DNA of 64,000 nt from 13-1-40CM-70-15 sp964641215. Lineage in GTDB: Bacteria; Gemmatimonadota; Gemmatimonadetes; Gemmatimonadales; GWC2-71-9. Both the position numbers and the translations under genes were made by a program. The stretch covers positions 13,258 through 77,257 of the forward strand of contig CAZXKD010000001.1 of assembly GCA_964641215.1 (NCBI GenBank), given 5' to 3'. Below the pieces are notes generated by a model. The model had not been told where the DNA came from. It saw only the letters and a program-made list of their open reading frames with translations, and did no database searches. Positions 53,721 through 61,780 of the stretch are shown one piece after another (position 1 is the stretch's first letter; each line of letters starts with the position of its first letter).

Positions 53721-55159
53721 TGCGCGCGCGCGCGTTGCTCGGCACGTTGCTGGTCGCGGCCGTCCCGGCCGGCGCTCAACAGCCGGCCGACACCCGAGCC
53801 CAGATCCAGGCGCTGCAGTATCCGCCGCTCCGCTTCAACCCGCCGACGCCGAAGCGGGTGACCCTCTCCAACGGCGTGCCGGTGTACCTGCTCGAGGACC
53901 ACACCCTGCCGCTTCTCGACGTGGAAATCGTCTCGAAGGTCGGCGTCGCGAACCTCCCCGACTCGCTGTGGGGAGTCGGGTGGCAGGCTGACAACCTCAT
54001 GCGCACCGGGGGCACGACGCGGCTGTCCCCCGACTCGGTCGACAGGCTGATTGACTTCTACGCCCTCAACGTCTTCGTCTCGACCGGCAACGAGACCAGC
54101 ACGGCGTCGTTCTCCGGGCTGTCGCGCTACCGCGACCAGCTGCTCGACCTGTCGTTCGACCTGATGCGCAACCCCAGGAACGACAGCTCCCGGGTCCGCA
54201 TCACCGCCGCCCAGCAGCAGGAAAGCTGGCGTCGCCGCAACGACCAGCCGGGCTCGGTGCTCGGGCGCGCCTGGAGTCAGGTGGTGCTCGGTGACCATCC
54301 CATCGGCCGCACGCAGGTGACGCCCGCGGAGATCGCGGGATTCACCCCCGAGCGCTTTCGTTGGACCGAGCAGCGGCTGTTCTGCCCCGACAACCTGGTG
54401 CTCGGCGTCTCGGGCGATTTCGTCGAGAAGGACATGCTCGCCAGGCTGGAGCAGCTGTTTCACGGGTGGGCCAAGTGCACGCCGGGGATGCGGCCGGTGC
54501 CGCCCCTCGTGATCGCGCAGGGGCCGAAGACGGTGCTGGTCGAGAAGGACGTGAATCAGACCAACATCCGGATGGGCCACGCGGGCGGCATCAAGGTCGG
54601 CAACACCCCGGAGTACTTCGCGGCCGCGGTAGCGGACTTCCTGCTGGGCGGCGGCGGCGGCTTCAACTCGCGGCTGCTGCAGCGGGTGCGCAGCGACTCG
54701 GGATTCGCCTACAGCGTCTTCAGCAACTGGGGGACGGACACCCGGCGTGAAGACGTGTTCTTCGCCGGCGCCCAGGTCCGGGCCGAGAAGACGGTCGCCG
54801 CGCTGACGCTGATGCGGGACATCATCGGCTCGATGGCGTCGCAGCCCGTCACCGCGCAGGACGTCAAGCTGGCCCAGGACAACGAGGTCAACTCTTTCGT
54901 CTTCCGGTTCCAGAACGCCGGCCAGATCGTCGGCCAGCAGCTGCAGTACGCCGTGGACGGCCTGCCGGCCAACTGGTTCGACCTCTACCTGAAGGGAATC
55001 CAGGCCGTCACGCCCGACCAGGTGCGACGGGTATCCGAGAAGTACCTGCACCCGGACCGGCTGATCACCGTGGTGGTGGGCAAGGTCAGCGCGTTCGACA
55101 AGCCGCTGGCCACATACGGACCGGTGACCGCGATGCCGGTGGACAGTATCCGGCGCTAG
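53720..55159 (+). CDS. Secreted M16-family protein, zinc site lost (non-catalytic partner)
   Basis: A 479-residue M16 homologue with a signal peptide (about 1-19, ending AGAQQ). The region aligned with the zinc motif reads GWQADNLMRTGGT instead of H-x2-E-H, so zinc binding is gone. The substrate-binding half keeps the GGGGGFNSRLLQRVRSDSGFAYSV segment, equivalent to the family's conserved R/Y region. This matches the division of labour in mitochondrial-type and bacterial M16 heterodimers. ATG 53720 overlaps the upstream stop. Confidence 0.88.
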   Translation: MRARALLGTLLVAAVPAGAQQPADTRAQIQALQYPPLRFNPPTPKRVTLSNGVPVYLLEDHTLPLLDVEIVSKVGVANLPDSLWGVGWQADNLMRTGGTTRLSPDSVDRLIDFYALNVFVSTGNETSTASFSGLSRYRDQLLDLSFDLMRNPRNDSSRVRITAAQQQESWRRRNDQPGSVLGRAWSQVVLGDHPIGRTQVTPAEIAGFTPERFRWTEQRLFCPDNLVLGVSGDFVEKDMLARLEQLFHGWAKCTPGMRPVPPLVIAQGPKTVLVEKDVNQTNIRMGHAGGIKVGNTPEYFAAAVADFLLGGGGGFNSRLLQRVRSDSGFAYSVFSNWGTDTRREDVFFAGAQVRAEKTVAALTLMRDIIGSMASQPVTAQDVKLAQDNEVNSFVFRFQNAGQIVGQQLQYAVDGLPANWFDLYLKGIQAVTPDQVRRVSEKYLHPDRLITVVVGKVSAFDKPLATYGPVTAMPVDSIRR

Positions 55160-55169
55160 ACCAACTCCC

Positions 55170-55736
55170 CTACCGGTTCCCCGGCGCCGGGGTCGAGAAC
55201 TTGAACTTCTCGGCCGGCGTGAGGTTCACGTGGCCCACCGACTGCCCGATCCGGACACTCCCATCCGGCACCTTGGCCCCGTGTGGCCACAAGTCGAAGA
55301 TGATGCCATCGGTCGTCGCCACGAGGTCCGCCACTTTCTTGGCGTCGTCCGGCGGCAGGTCCAGCACCTGCACTCGGCCCGTCGCGATCTCCTGGGCGTG
55401 ATCATGCCAGTTCTTGTTCCACACCGCGAGCGGGATCGCGTTCGTCCTCGTCACCGTCTTGGCGACGATGTACTCGATCTGCACGAGGTTCGCGTTCGAG
55501 TCGGTCGACAGATAGATCAGGCACTCGATGTATGGCTCGGGCGAGACAACCTTGCAGTAATGGTGGTAGGGTCCGCTAACCTGCCCGTTCACCACATGCG
55601 GCGCGAGGACGTGGATCGTGTGGCCGTCTGCGGGTGTCGGTGACGCCGTCGGGGGCCGCCCGTGCGCCCGATACGTGAAGGCGCCAACGGCCAGGGCCGC
55701 GACGAGACTTCCGAGGATCGTGAAGTGGCTGCGCAT
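55170..55736 (-). CDS. DUF1264 (oil-body-associated-like) secreted protein
   Basis: A 188-residue protein with a signal peptide (about 1-24) from ATG 55736, with GGAGG six bases upstream. The DUF1264 domain carries the conserved HHYCK motif, ECLIYLSTDSNANLVQIEYIV, and WHDHAQEIATGRVQV. The function of the family is unknown. It lies ten bases from the convergent M16 gene stop. Confidence 0.75.
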   Translation of the reverse strand: MRSHFTILGSLVAALAVGAFTYRAHGRPPTASPTPADGHTIHVLAPHVVNGQVSGPYHHYCKVVSPEPYIECLIYLSTDSNANLVQIEYIVAKTVTRTNAIPLAVWNKNWHDHAQEIATGRVQVLDLPPDDAKKVADLVATTDGIIFDLWPHGAKVPDGSVRIGQSVGHVNLTPAEKFKFSTPAPGNR

Positions 55737-55812
55737 GCTCGCCTCCGGGTAGGGGACGAAAGGAGAGGGGTGCAAACGTACGATCCAGGACCGAATGTCG
55801 GAAGGCCGGTTC

Positions 55813-56292
55813 CTACACCTCGAGCGGGACGATCCGCGCCCGCGGCGGAATGCCCGGCTCGAGCTCCAGGATGCCGACTGACGGCGCCAGCCCGAAGCGC
55901 GGGTGCCCCGCTCCCCCGGGATTCATCACGGTGACCGTCCGGTCCACCAGCTCGAGCAGCGGCTTGTGCGTGTGTCCGTACACGATGATCTCCGCGCGCG
56001 GAAAGGCGTCGTGGAGCGCGGCAGGCGTGGGATGCCCGAACTGGTCCCCATGGGTCACGACGATGTCGAAGCCGTCCAGCTCGACCTGGGCCACCTGCGT
56101 CAGCTTGCGGCGCAGCTCCGGTCCATCAGTGTTGCCGTAGACCGCCGTGACGGGGGCCAGCGCCTCCAAGTCGATCAGGATCTCCCACCGCCCCACGTCC
56201 CCACCGTGCAGGATATGATCGACCTTCTTGAACACCTCGAACACGTCGGACCGCAGCAAGCCGTGGGTGTCGGAGATGACGCCGAGGCGCAT
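55813..56292 (-). CDS. YfcE-type metallophosphoesterase
   Basis: A 159-residue calcineurin-fold enzyme with the five metal motifs of the family: GVISDTHG (D8, H10), HGGDVGR (D33), YGNTD, VTHGDQFG and YGHTH (C-terminal His pair). It is shorter than most phosphodiesterases of this fold, normal for YfcE/MJ0936. Substrate unknown; cyclic or nucleotide phosphodiesters are likely. It starts three bases after the ubiX stop and is probably the last gene of that leftward unit. Confidence 0.88.
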   Translation of the reverse strand: MRLGVISDTHGLLRSDVFEVFKKVDHILHGGDVGRWEILIDLEALAPVTAVYGNTDGPELRRKLTQVAQVELDGFDIVVTHGDQFGHPTPAALHDAFPRAEIIVYGHTHKPLLELVDRTVTVMNPGGAGHPRFGLAPSVGILELEPGIPPRARIVPLEV

Positions 56293-56295
56293 GCT

Positions 56296-56889
56296 TCACT
56301 GCTCCCCGCTTCCCCACCGCTTGACCAGCGCGATCTCGAGGTCGAGGTGATCCAGGACCCGCTGGACCACGAAGTCCACGAGCTCGCGCACCTGCTGGGG
56401 CTTGTGATAGAAGCCCGGGGCGGCGGGCAGCACGGTCGCCCCCGCCTCCGCGGCGAGCGTGAGGTTGCGCAGGTGGACGAGTGACAGGGGCGTCTCGCGC
56501 GGCACGAGGATCAGCCTGCGGCGCTCCTTCAGGACCACGTCGGCGGCCCGTTCGATCAGCGAGCGACTCGTCCCGTGGGCGATCGCCGCCACAGTGCCCA
56601 TCGAGCAGGGGCAGATCACCATCCCCGCGGTCTTCGCCGAGCCCGAGGCGGGCTCCGCGCCACGATCCTTGTCGTCGAACGCCCGCACGCTCGTCCACTC
56701 GCCGCCGGTGGCCTTCTTGAGCTCGCGGTCGTCCCGGATGCCGCATTCCTCGGCGAGCAGCCGCCAGCCGTGGGCGGAGATCATGAGCCACGTGGGCGCG
56801 TGGTGCGTCGCGAGCACTTCCAGCAGCCGCAGCCCGTACGGCGCGCCGGAGGCGCCGGTGATGGCGAGAATGACCGGGAGCCGGGCCAC
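56296..56889 (-). CDS. ubiX: Flavin prenyltransferase UbiX
   Basis: A 197-residue protein. The nucleotide-binding ITGASGAPYGLRLLE signature and CPCSMGTVAAIAHG segment lie in the N-terminal half, and AAPGFYHKPQ near the C-terminus. It makes prenyl-FMN, the cofactor of UbiD, encoded nearby. GTG start 56889. The 151 bases before the ubiA stop hold an inverted pair of iterated repeats. Confidence 0.93.
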   Translation of the reverse strand: MARLPVILAITGASGAPYGLRLLEVLATHHAPTWLMISAHGWRLLAEECGIRDDRELKKATGGEWTSVRAFDDKDRGAEPASGSAKTAGMVICPCSMGTVAAIAHGTSRSLIERAADVVLKERRRLILVPRETPLSLVHLRNLTLAAEAGATVLPAAPGFYHKPQQVRELVDFVVQRVLDHLDLEIALVKRWGSGEQ

Positions 56890-56952
56890 TACCGCCCGCG
56901 CCGGTTCGGAGTAGGGGAGCGCTTGGGATGCCGGGGCGGCCCGGGTGGGCCC

Positions 56953-57039
56953 GGGAAACGGGATGCGGGATGCGGGATGCGTGCGCTCCGGCCTTCGTCG
57001 CCCCTACGCTTCCCGCTTCCCGCATCCCGCTTCCCGGCC
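56953..57039. repeat. Inverted pair of iterated GGGAAAC/GGGATGC repeats between ubiX and ubiA
   Basis: Arm one (56953-56981) has GGGAAAC and three GGGATGC-like units. Arm two (57008-57039) has CTTCCCG and CATCCCG-type units in the opposite orientation. A loop of about 26 bases separates them, so a long hairpin is possible. Layout matches 1667-1783. Confidence 0.75.
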
Positions 57040-57040
57040 T

Positions 57041-57937
57041 TCATAAGGCTCGATCCACGAGGGCGCCGAGGAATACCACGATGCTGACGACGCCGTTGGC
57101 GGTGAAGAACGCCGCATCGAGGCGCGACAGGTCGCCCGGCCTCACCAGCCGGTGCTCCCAGGTGATCAGGGCGGCGCCGAGCGCCACGCCCCCGTAGTAG
57201 ACGCCGCCCAGCCCCGCGCCGATGCCGAAGCCGACGAGCGCCAGCACCGCCACGCCGTGCAACGCTTTGGCGAGCCTGATGCTCCGGGCCTGGCCAAACC
57301 GCACCACAGCGGAATACAGCCCCTCGGCCCGGTCGAACGCCTCGTCCTGCAGCGCGTAGAGCACGTCGAACCCCCCCACCCAGCAGGTGACGGCGGCAGC
57401 GAGCACCCACAGCAGCCACGCCGGCTCGCTCCATCGCCCGGTGACCGCCAAGTAGCCCGCGGGACCGGCGATGGCGTCGCCCAGCCCGAGCCACAGATGC
57501 GACCACCAGGTGAACCGCTTGGCATAGCTGTACAGGGTGACCACCGCCAGCGCGAGCGGCGACAGGGTGAAGCACAGAGGGTTCAGCGCCCACGCCGACC
57601 ACACCAGCAGCGCGGCGGCCAGCAGCACCGCCGCCCACGCCTGGGGGAGGGTGAGCCGCCCGGACGGCAACTCGCGCCCACGGGTGCGCGGATTCCGCGC
57701 GTCGAGGGCGCGGTCGGCGATGCGGTTGAAGCCCATCGCCACGAAGCGCGCGGCCGTGAACGCGAGGACGACCAGGGCGAGGGTCCGCCCGGTCACCGGC
57801 GCCCGCCACGACGCGACGACCACGCCGAGCAGCGCGAACGGCAGCGCGAACACGGTGTGCGGGAGGCGGACAAAGTTTGCGTAGCGGACGAGCAGCGATC
57901 CGCCCGACAAGGTTTGGCCCTCGCGTGTGACGCTCAC
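57041..57937 (-). CDS. ubiA: UbiA-family prenyltransferase (4-hydroxybenzoate or futalosine-route)
   Basis: A 298-residue integral membrane enzyme with about nine helices. The two Asp-rich motifs are NRIADRALDARNPRTRGRELPSG near 60-85 and YALQDEAFDRAEGL near 183-196. It attaches a polyprenyl chain to a carboxy-aromatic ring. GTG 57937 overlaps the ubiD stop (GTGA). In bacteria without coenzyme Q the same family serves as MqnP. Exact role depends on which quinone the cell makes. Confidence 0.9.
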   Translation of the reverse strand: MSVTREGQTLSGGSLLVRYANFVRLPHTVFALPFALLGVVVASWRAPVTGRTLALVVLAFTAARFVAMGFNRIADRALDARNPRTRGRELPSGRLTLPQAWAAVLLAAALLVWSAWALNPLCFTLSPLALAVVTLYSYAKRFTWWSHLWLGLGDAIAGPAGYLAVTGRWSEPAWLLWVLAAAVTCWVGGFDVLYALQDEAFDRAEGLYSAVVRFGQARSIRLAKALHGVAVLALVGFGIGAGLGGVYYGGVALGAALITWEHRLVRPGDLSRLDAAFFTANGVVSIVVFLGALVDRAL

Positions 57938-59412
57938 AGGTCGATGCCCAGGTCCTTCCACATCGCGTCCACCTTGCGCTTCGTCCGCTCGTCCATCACG
58001 ATCCGGTTCGGCCACTCGCGGGTGAATCCTTCTTCTTTCCATTTGCGCGTCGCGTCGATACCCATCTTGGAGCCGTAGGTGAAGCCGCGGCTCGAGTGGT
58101 CGAGGACGTCGATCGGCCCCATCGAGAACCGCACGTCGCGCTCGGGGTCGATGTGGTTGAGCGCCACCCACCAGGCCTCCCGGGGGTCGCGGACGTTGAC
58201 GTCCTTGTCGAGCACGACGATCACCTTGGCGAGCGACATCAGCCCCTGCCCCCACAAGCCATTCATCACTTTGTACGCCTGGCCGGGGTACTGCTTGTCG
58301 ATGCTCACGAACACGAGGTTGTGAAAGATCCCCTCGGCCGGCATGTGCAGATCCACGATCTCGGGCAACGTGAGCTTCAGCAACGGCAGGAAGATCCGCT
58401 CGGTCGCGTGCCCGAGCCAGTAATCCTCCATGGGCGGCCGCCCCACGATCGTGTGCGGCCACAACGCCTCCGCGCGGAGCGTGACGGCGGTGACGTGCAC
58501 CTTGGGGTAGTCGTCGGCGAGCGAGTAGAAGCCGGTGTGGTCCCCGAACGGCCCTTCGCGCACCAGCGGCTCGCGGGGGTCGACATGGCCTTCGATCACG
58601 ATCTCGGCCTCGGCCGGGACCTCCAGGTCGCTGGTCACGGCCTTCGCGAGCCGCACCGGTTCCCCCCGCAGGAATCCCGCGAACAGGTACTCGTCGATCG
58701 TCGGCGGCAACGGCGCCGAAGCCGCGTAAATACTCGCGGGATCGCCGCCCAGCACGATCGCCACGGGCATCGTCTCGCCGCGGTCGGCCATCGCACGCCA
58801 ATGCGCCGCGCCGACTTTGTGGCGCTGCCAGTGCATCGCCAACTCGGCCTTCCCCAACACCTGGATCCGATACATCCCGACGTTGCGGACGCCGGTCTTC
58901 GGATCGCGGGTGATCACTCCCGGCAGCGTGATGTACGGGCCGCCGTCCTCGGGCCAGCAGACGGGCACCGGGAAGCACGAGAGGTCGATGTCGTTGCCCT
59001 GCAGCACGAGCTCCTGGCAGGGCGCGCGACCGCCGATGGTCTTGGGCGGGAACTTCGCCACTTCAGCGAGCTTGGGGAGCATCGCGAGCTTGCCGAGCAG
59101 GCCATCAGGAACTTTCACGTTCAACAGCTCGGCGACCCGCTCACCCACGTCGTCCAGCCGCTCGACCCCGAGCGCGAGCCCCATGCGACGCTCGGAGCCG
59201 AAGAGATTCACGGCGACGGGATAGGGGGATGCCCCGCCGGCGAGCAGCGTCGGTCGCTCGAACAACAGCGCCGGCCCGCCACCCGGCGACTTCATACACC
59301 GATCGGCGATCTCGGTGATCTCCTTGTTCACCGACGCAGGGACCCGGACGCGAGCCAGCTGACCCGCCGCGTCGATCGCGCCCACGAAGGCGCGCAGGTT
59401 ATCGAGTGCCAT
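57934..59412 (-). CDS. ubiD: UbiD-family decarboxylase
   Basis: A 492-residue protein, normal length. ATG 59412 gives MALDNLRAFVGAID. The N-terminal prenyl-FMN/metal region (NLFGSERRMGLALGVE) and the catalytic EGPFGDHTGFYS segment are present. The C-terminal hexamer segment PGQAYKVMNGLWGQGLM follows. It decarboxylates the prenylated ring with UbiX-made cofactor. It overlaps ubiE by 14 bases at its start. It could serve as MqnL in menaquinone synthesis. Confidence 0.93.
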   Translation of the reverse strand: MALDNLRAFVGAIDAAGQLARVRVPASVNKEITEIADRCMKSPGGGPALLFERPTLLAGGASPYPVAVNLFGSERRMGLALGVERLDDVGERVAELLNVKVPDGLLGKLAMLPKLAEVAKFPPKTIGGRAPCQELVLQGNDIDLSCFPVPVCWPEDGGPYITLPGVITRDPKTGVRNVGMYRIQVLGKAELAMHWQRHKVGAAHWRAMADRGETMPVAIVLGGDPASIYAASAPLPPTIDEYLFAGFLRGEPVRLAKAVTSDLEVPAEAEIVIEGHVDPREPLVREGPFGDHTGFYSLADDYPKVHVTAVTLRAEALWPHTIVGRPPMEDYWLGHATERIFLPLLKLTLPEIVDLHMPAEGIFHNLVFVSIDKQYPGQAYKVMNGLWGQGLMSLAKVIVVLDKDVNVRDPREAWWVALNHIDPERDVRFSMGPIDVLDHSSRGFTYGSKMGIDATRKWKEEGFTREWPNRIVMDERTKRKVDAMWKDLGIDL

Positions 59413-60151
59413 GGTGAACGGTGCAGATCCCGCCGGTGAGCAGGTCGTAGGCGACGTCCCGGAAGCCACCGCGCGCGAGCCGCGCCGCGAGCGCGCCCGG
59501 CTCCGGGAAGGCAAGCACCGACTCTGGCAGGTAGGTGTAGGCGTCCCTATGTTTCGACACCGCGCGGCCGATCGCCGGCAGCAGGCGCTGGAAGTAGAAC
59601 AGGTACGCCGCGCGCAGCGGGGGGAATCGCGGCAGGGCGAACTCGAGTACCACGAGGCGCGTGCCCGGCCTCAGGACGCGGGCCGCTTCGCGGATCCCGG
59701 CGTCGAGGTCGGCGAGGTTGCGCATCCCGAAGCCGACCATGGCTCCGTCGAACGACGCGTCGGGAAACGGCAGCGCCAGGGCGTCGGCGGCGACGGGAAC
59801 GGCGCGGGCCGCCTTGGCTTTGCCGCGCGCCAGCATGGGGACCACGAAATCGGCGCCGAGGACGCAGCCCTGGAAGCCGCGCGCGCGCACGAGCGCGGCC
59901 GCGAGATCGAGCGTGCCGGCGCACAGATCGAGATAAACGCCGTGTGGTCTCGCCTCCCAGCCGAGCCGCGCCACCGCGGCCCGGCGCCAACGCCGGTCCA
60001 CATTGAGGCTGAGCAGGTGGTTGAGGAAATCGTAGCGCGGCGCGATCGCGGTGAACATGCTGCGCACATAGGACCGCTTCGCCTCACCACCCGCCGGACC
60101 CCGTGAGGGAGAGGGCGGCCGCACCACTTCGGACGCGGGAGACGGCGTCAT
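59399..60151 (-). CDS. ubiE: UbiE/MenG-type quinone methyltransferase
   Basis: A 250-residue SAM-dependent methyltransferase. The YVRSMFTAIAPRYDFLNHLLSL signature is diagnostic, followed by the SAM loop LDLCAGTLDLA and GFGMRNLADLDAGI. ATG 60151 is chosen; the frame extends upstream but that part has no family match and runs into the divergent sigma gene. It makes the last methylation of (demethyl)menaquinone and/or the Q precursor. First gene of a leftward ubiE-ubiD-ubiA-(repeat)-ubiX-phosphoesterase unit. Confidence 0.92.
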   Translation of the reverse strand: MTPSPASEVVRPPSPSRGPAGGEAKRSYVRSMFTAIAPRYDFLNHLLSLNVDRRWRRAAVARLGWEARPHGVYLDLCAGTLDLAAALVRARGFQGCVLGADFVVPMLARGKAKAARAVPVAADALALPFPDASFDGAMVGFGMRNLADLDAGIREAARVLRPGTRLVVLEFALPRFPPLRAAYLFYFQRLLPAIGRAVSKHRDAYTYLPESVLAFPEPGALAARLARGGFRDVAYDLLTGGICTVHHGTR

Positions 60152-60176
60152 AGGCGCGAAAGATAGGCCGGACCAC

Positions 60177-60785
60177 CTGACGGGCGCCAGCGACCAGCAG
60201 GTAGTCACGTGGGCCAAGCAGGGCCACGAAGCGGCGTTCCGGGAGCTCGTGCGACGCTACGAGCGTCCGGTCTTCTCGCTCTTGTATCGCATGGTGCGCG
60301 ACCGCGCGCTCGCCGAGGACCTGGCGCAGGAGACCTTCATCAAGGTCCTCAACGGCATTAAGTCCTACAAGCCCGAGTTCAGGTTCTCCTCGTGGATTTT
60401 CAAGATCGCGAACAACGCCGCCATCGATCACATCCGGCGCAGGAGCCTCGATACGCTGTCGCTCGACGGCGCGCCCGATGCCGAAACGCCGGAAGCGATG
60501 AAGGCCACCGCGATCCAGCTCGATGCGAAAGGCGAGACGCCGCTGCAGGAGCTCGAGAACCGGGAGCTCGGCTCCGCGATCGAGCGGGCGATCGGCCGGC
60601 TGCGGCCGGAATACCGGGCGTGCATCCTGCTGCGGCATGTGGAGGGATACTCCTACGAGGAGATCGCGGACACGCTGGACCTCCCGCTCGGTACCGTGAA
60701 GACGTATATCCACCGGGCCCGCAACGAATTGCGGGGCTACCTCGGGGACCGGCGGGCTGAAACCGGGGGGCGGCCCGGCCCGTAA
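60177..60785 (+). CDS. RNA polymerase sigma factor (ECF-like), probable CTG start
   Basis: A sigma factor of about 202 residues. Region 2 begins DQQVVTWAKQGHEAAFRELVRRYERPVFSLLYRMV and continues DLAQETFIKVLNGIKSY and IFKIANNAAIDHIRRR. Region 4 has RPEYRACILLRHVEGYSYEEIADTLDLPLGTVKTYIHRARNELR. The homologous N-terminus needs the residues before GTG 60249, but no ATG/GTG/TTG lies in frame upstream. CTG 60177 fits the expected length (then TGASDQQ). The next gene, nine bases on, encodes a short zinc-motif anti-sigma-like protein. Confidence 0.88.
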   Translation: MTGASDQQVVTWAKQGHEAAFRELVRRYERPVFSLLYRMVRDRALAEDLAQETFIKVLNGIKSYKPEFRFSSWIFKIANNAAIDHIRRRSLDTLSLDGAPDAETPEAMKATAIQLDAKGETPLQELENRELGSAIERAIGRLRPEYRACILLRHVEGYSYEEIADTLDLPLGTVKTYIHRARNELRGYLGDRRAETGGRPGP

Positions 60786-60794
60786 AACGAATTA

Positions 60795-61037
60795 ATGAAC
60801 GAGATCCCCATGCATCTCACCCCGGACGAGATCGAGCTGTGGGCCCAGGGCCTGCTGAGCGCGGCGCGCGCCATGCACCTCGCCGAGTGCTCGTTGTGTC
60901 GGGCCGAGGCCGAACAGGAGCGGAAGATGCTCCTGGAGCTGGCCCAGCTCCCGCGCTTCACCCCCTCGGCGAGCTTCGCCGATCAGGTGCTGGCGCGGGT
61001 GAAGATCCGCGCCCCGTCGGGTGAATTCGGGGCCTAG
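60795..61037 (+). CDS. Short zinc-binding anti-sigma-like protein
   Basis: An 80-residue soluble protein with no membrane helix. Residues 28-35 read H-x3-C-x2-C (HLAECSLC), the ZAS zinc motif of anti-sigma factors, in a helical context. The C-terminal half (FADQVLARVKIRA) is a short helix. It follows the sigma factor gene by nine bases, the usual place for its regulator. Most ZAS anti-sigmas are longer and membrane-bound, so sensing would be cytoplasmic. ATG 60810 is an alternative start. Confidence 0.7.
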   Translation: MNEIPMHLTPDEIELWAQGLLSAARAMHLAECSLCRAEAEQERKMLLELAQLPRFTPSASFADQVLARVKIRAPSGEFGA

Positions 61038-61780
61038 GCCCGCACCTCCGCGCCGACTCCCACTCCCAACAGCCGCGCCGCGCTCCCGCCGCGCACCGCG
61101 ACCTCCACACTGCCGTCGCTCCCGACGTACGCCAGCAGCTGTCCAGGATCGACATCACCATAGGTCCGGCGCAACGAGCCCACGTCGGTCCCCGCCACTT
61201 TGATCCGCACCCCGGGCGCAACCTGCTCGCCGGGAATGTTCGAGATGAGTGAACCGAACCGATCCACGTAGATCACCTCCCCCACCACCGCGAGGCCGTC
61301 CGCTCGGGGAGCGGGCAGCGGAGAGCGGTACGGGTCGGTAATGACATGACCCAAGTGCGTCAGCGCGGTCCCGATCGCGAGTTGGGCAGCTGCCGGAGCG
61401 AACACGTCGCGGGCGTGAAAGGTGGGCGCCGCCGTCTCGGGGATCGGCAGCGTCACGAACCGGGCCGTCGCCGGCAGCGGCGACAACAACCCGTTGTCTG
61501 GCGCCACGAAGTAGTGGCCGCCGGCCTCCGCGGCGAGCGCGCGGCGGCTCGTGCCCACCCCGGGGTCCACCACGACGAAGTGCACCGTCCCCGTCGGGAA
61601 GCGGTGCCATACCCGCGACAGGATGTACTGGCCGGCGCGGACATCGCCGGGCGGCATCTGATGGGTGATGTCGACGAGCGTCGCGCCGTGTGGCTGAGCC
61701 AGCAGCGCCGCCTTCACCTCGGCCACGTAGCTGTCGGCGGTCCCGAAATCGGTGAGCAGCGTGATGATATCGCCGGGCAT
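61034..61780 (-). CDS. SAM hydrolase / SAM-dependent halogenase-fold protein (DUF62)
   Basis: A 248-residue protein with the DUF62 signature at the N-terminus (IITLLTDFGTADSYVAEVK), the conserved DITHQMPPGDVRAGQYIL, VVVDPGVGTSRRALA and APDNGLLSPL segments, and the C-terminal beta-barrel with DRFGSLISNIPG. Family members split SAM with water to adenosine and methionine; halogenase relatives need specific loops not seen here. The stop overlaps the anti-sigma gene end by four bases (convergent). ATG 61780 overlaps the MATE stop. Confidence 0.9.
   Translation of the reverse strand: MPGDIITLLTDFGTADSYVAEVKAALLAQPHGATLVDITHQMPPGDVRAGQYILSRVWHRFPTGTVHFVVVDPGVGTSRRALAAEAGGHYFVAPDNGLLSPLPATARFVTLPIPETAAPTFHARDVFAPAAAQLAIGTALTHLGHVITDPYRSPLPAPRADGLAVVGEVIYVDRFGSLISNIPGEQVAPGVRIKVAGTDVGSLRRTYGDVDPGQLLAYVGSDGSVEVAVRGGSAARLLGVGVGAEVRA

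Noticed and set aside
59412..59514. Upstream extension of ubiD
   Set aside because: The extra codons overlap ubiE coding sequence and lack family similarity. ATG 59412 gives the normal UbiD N-terminus.
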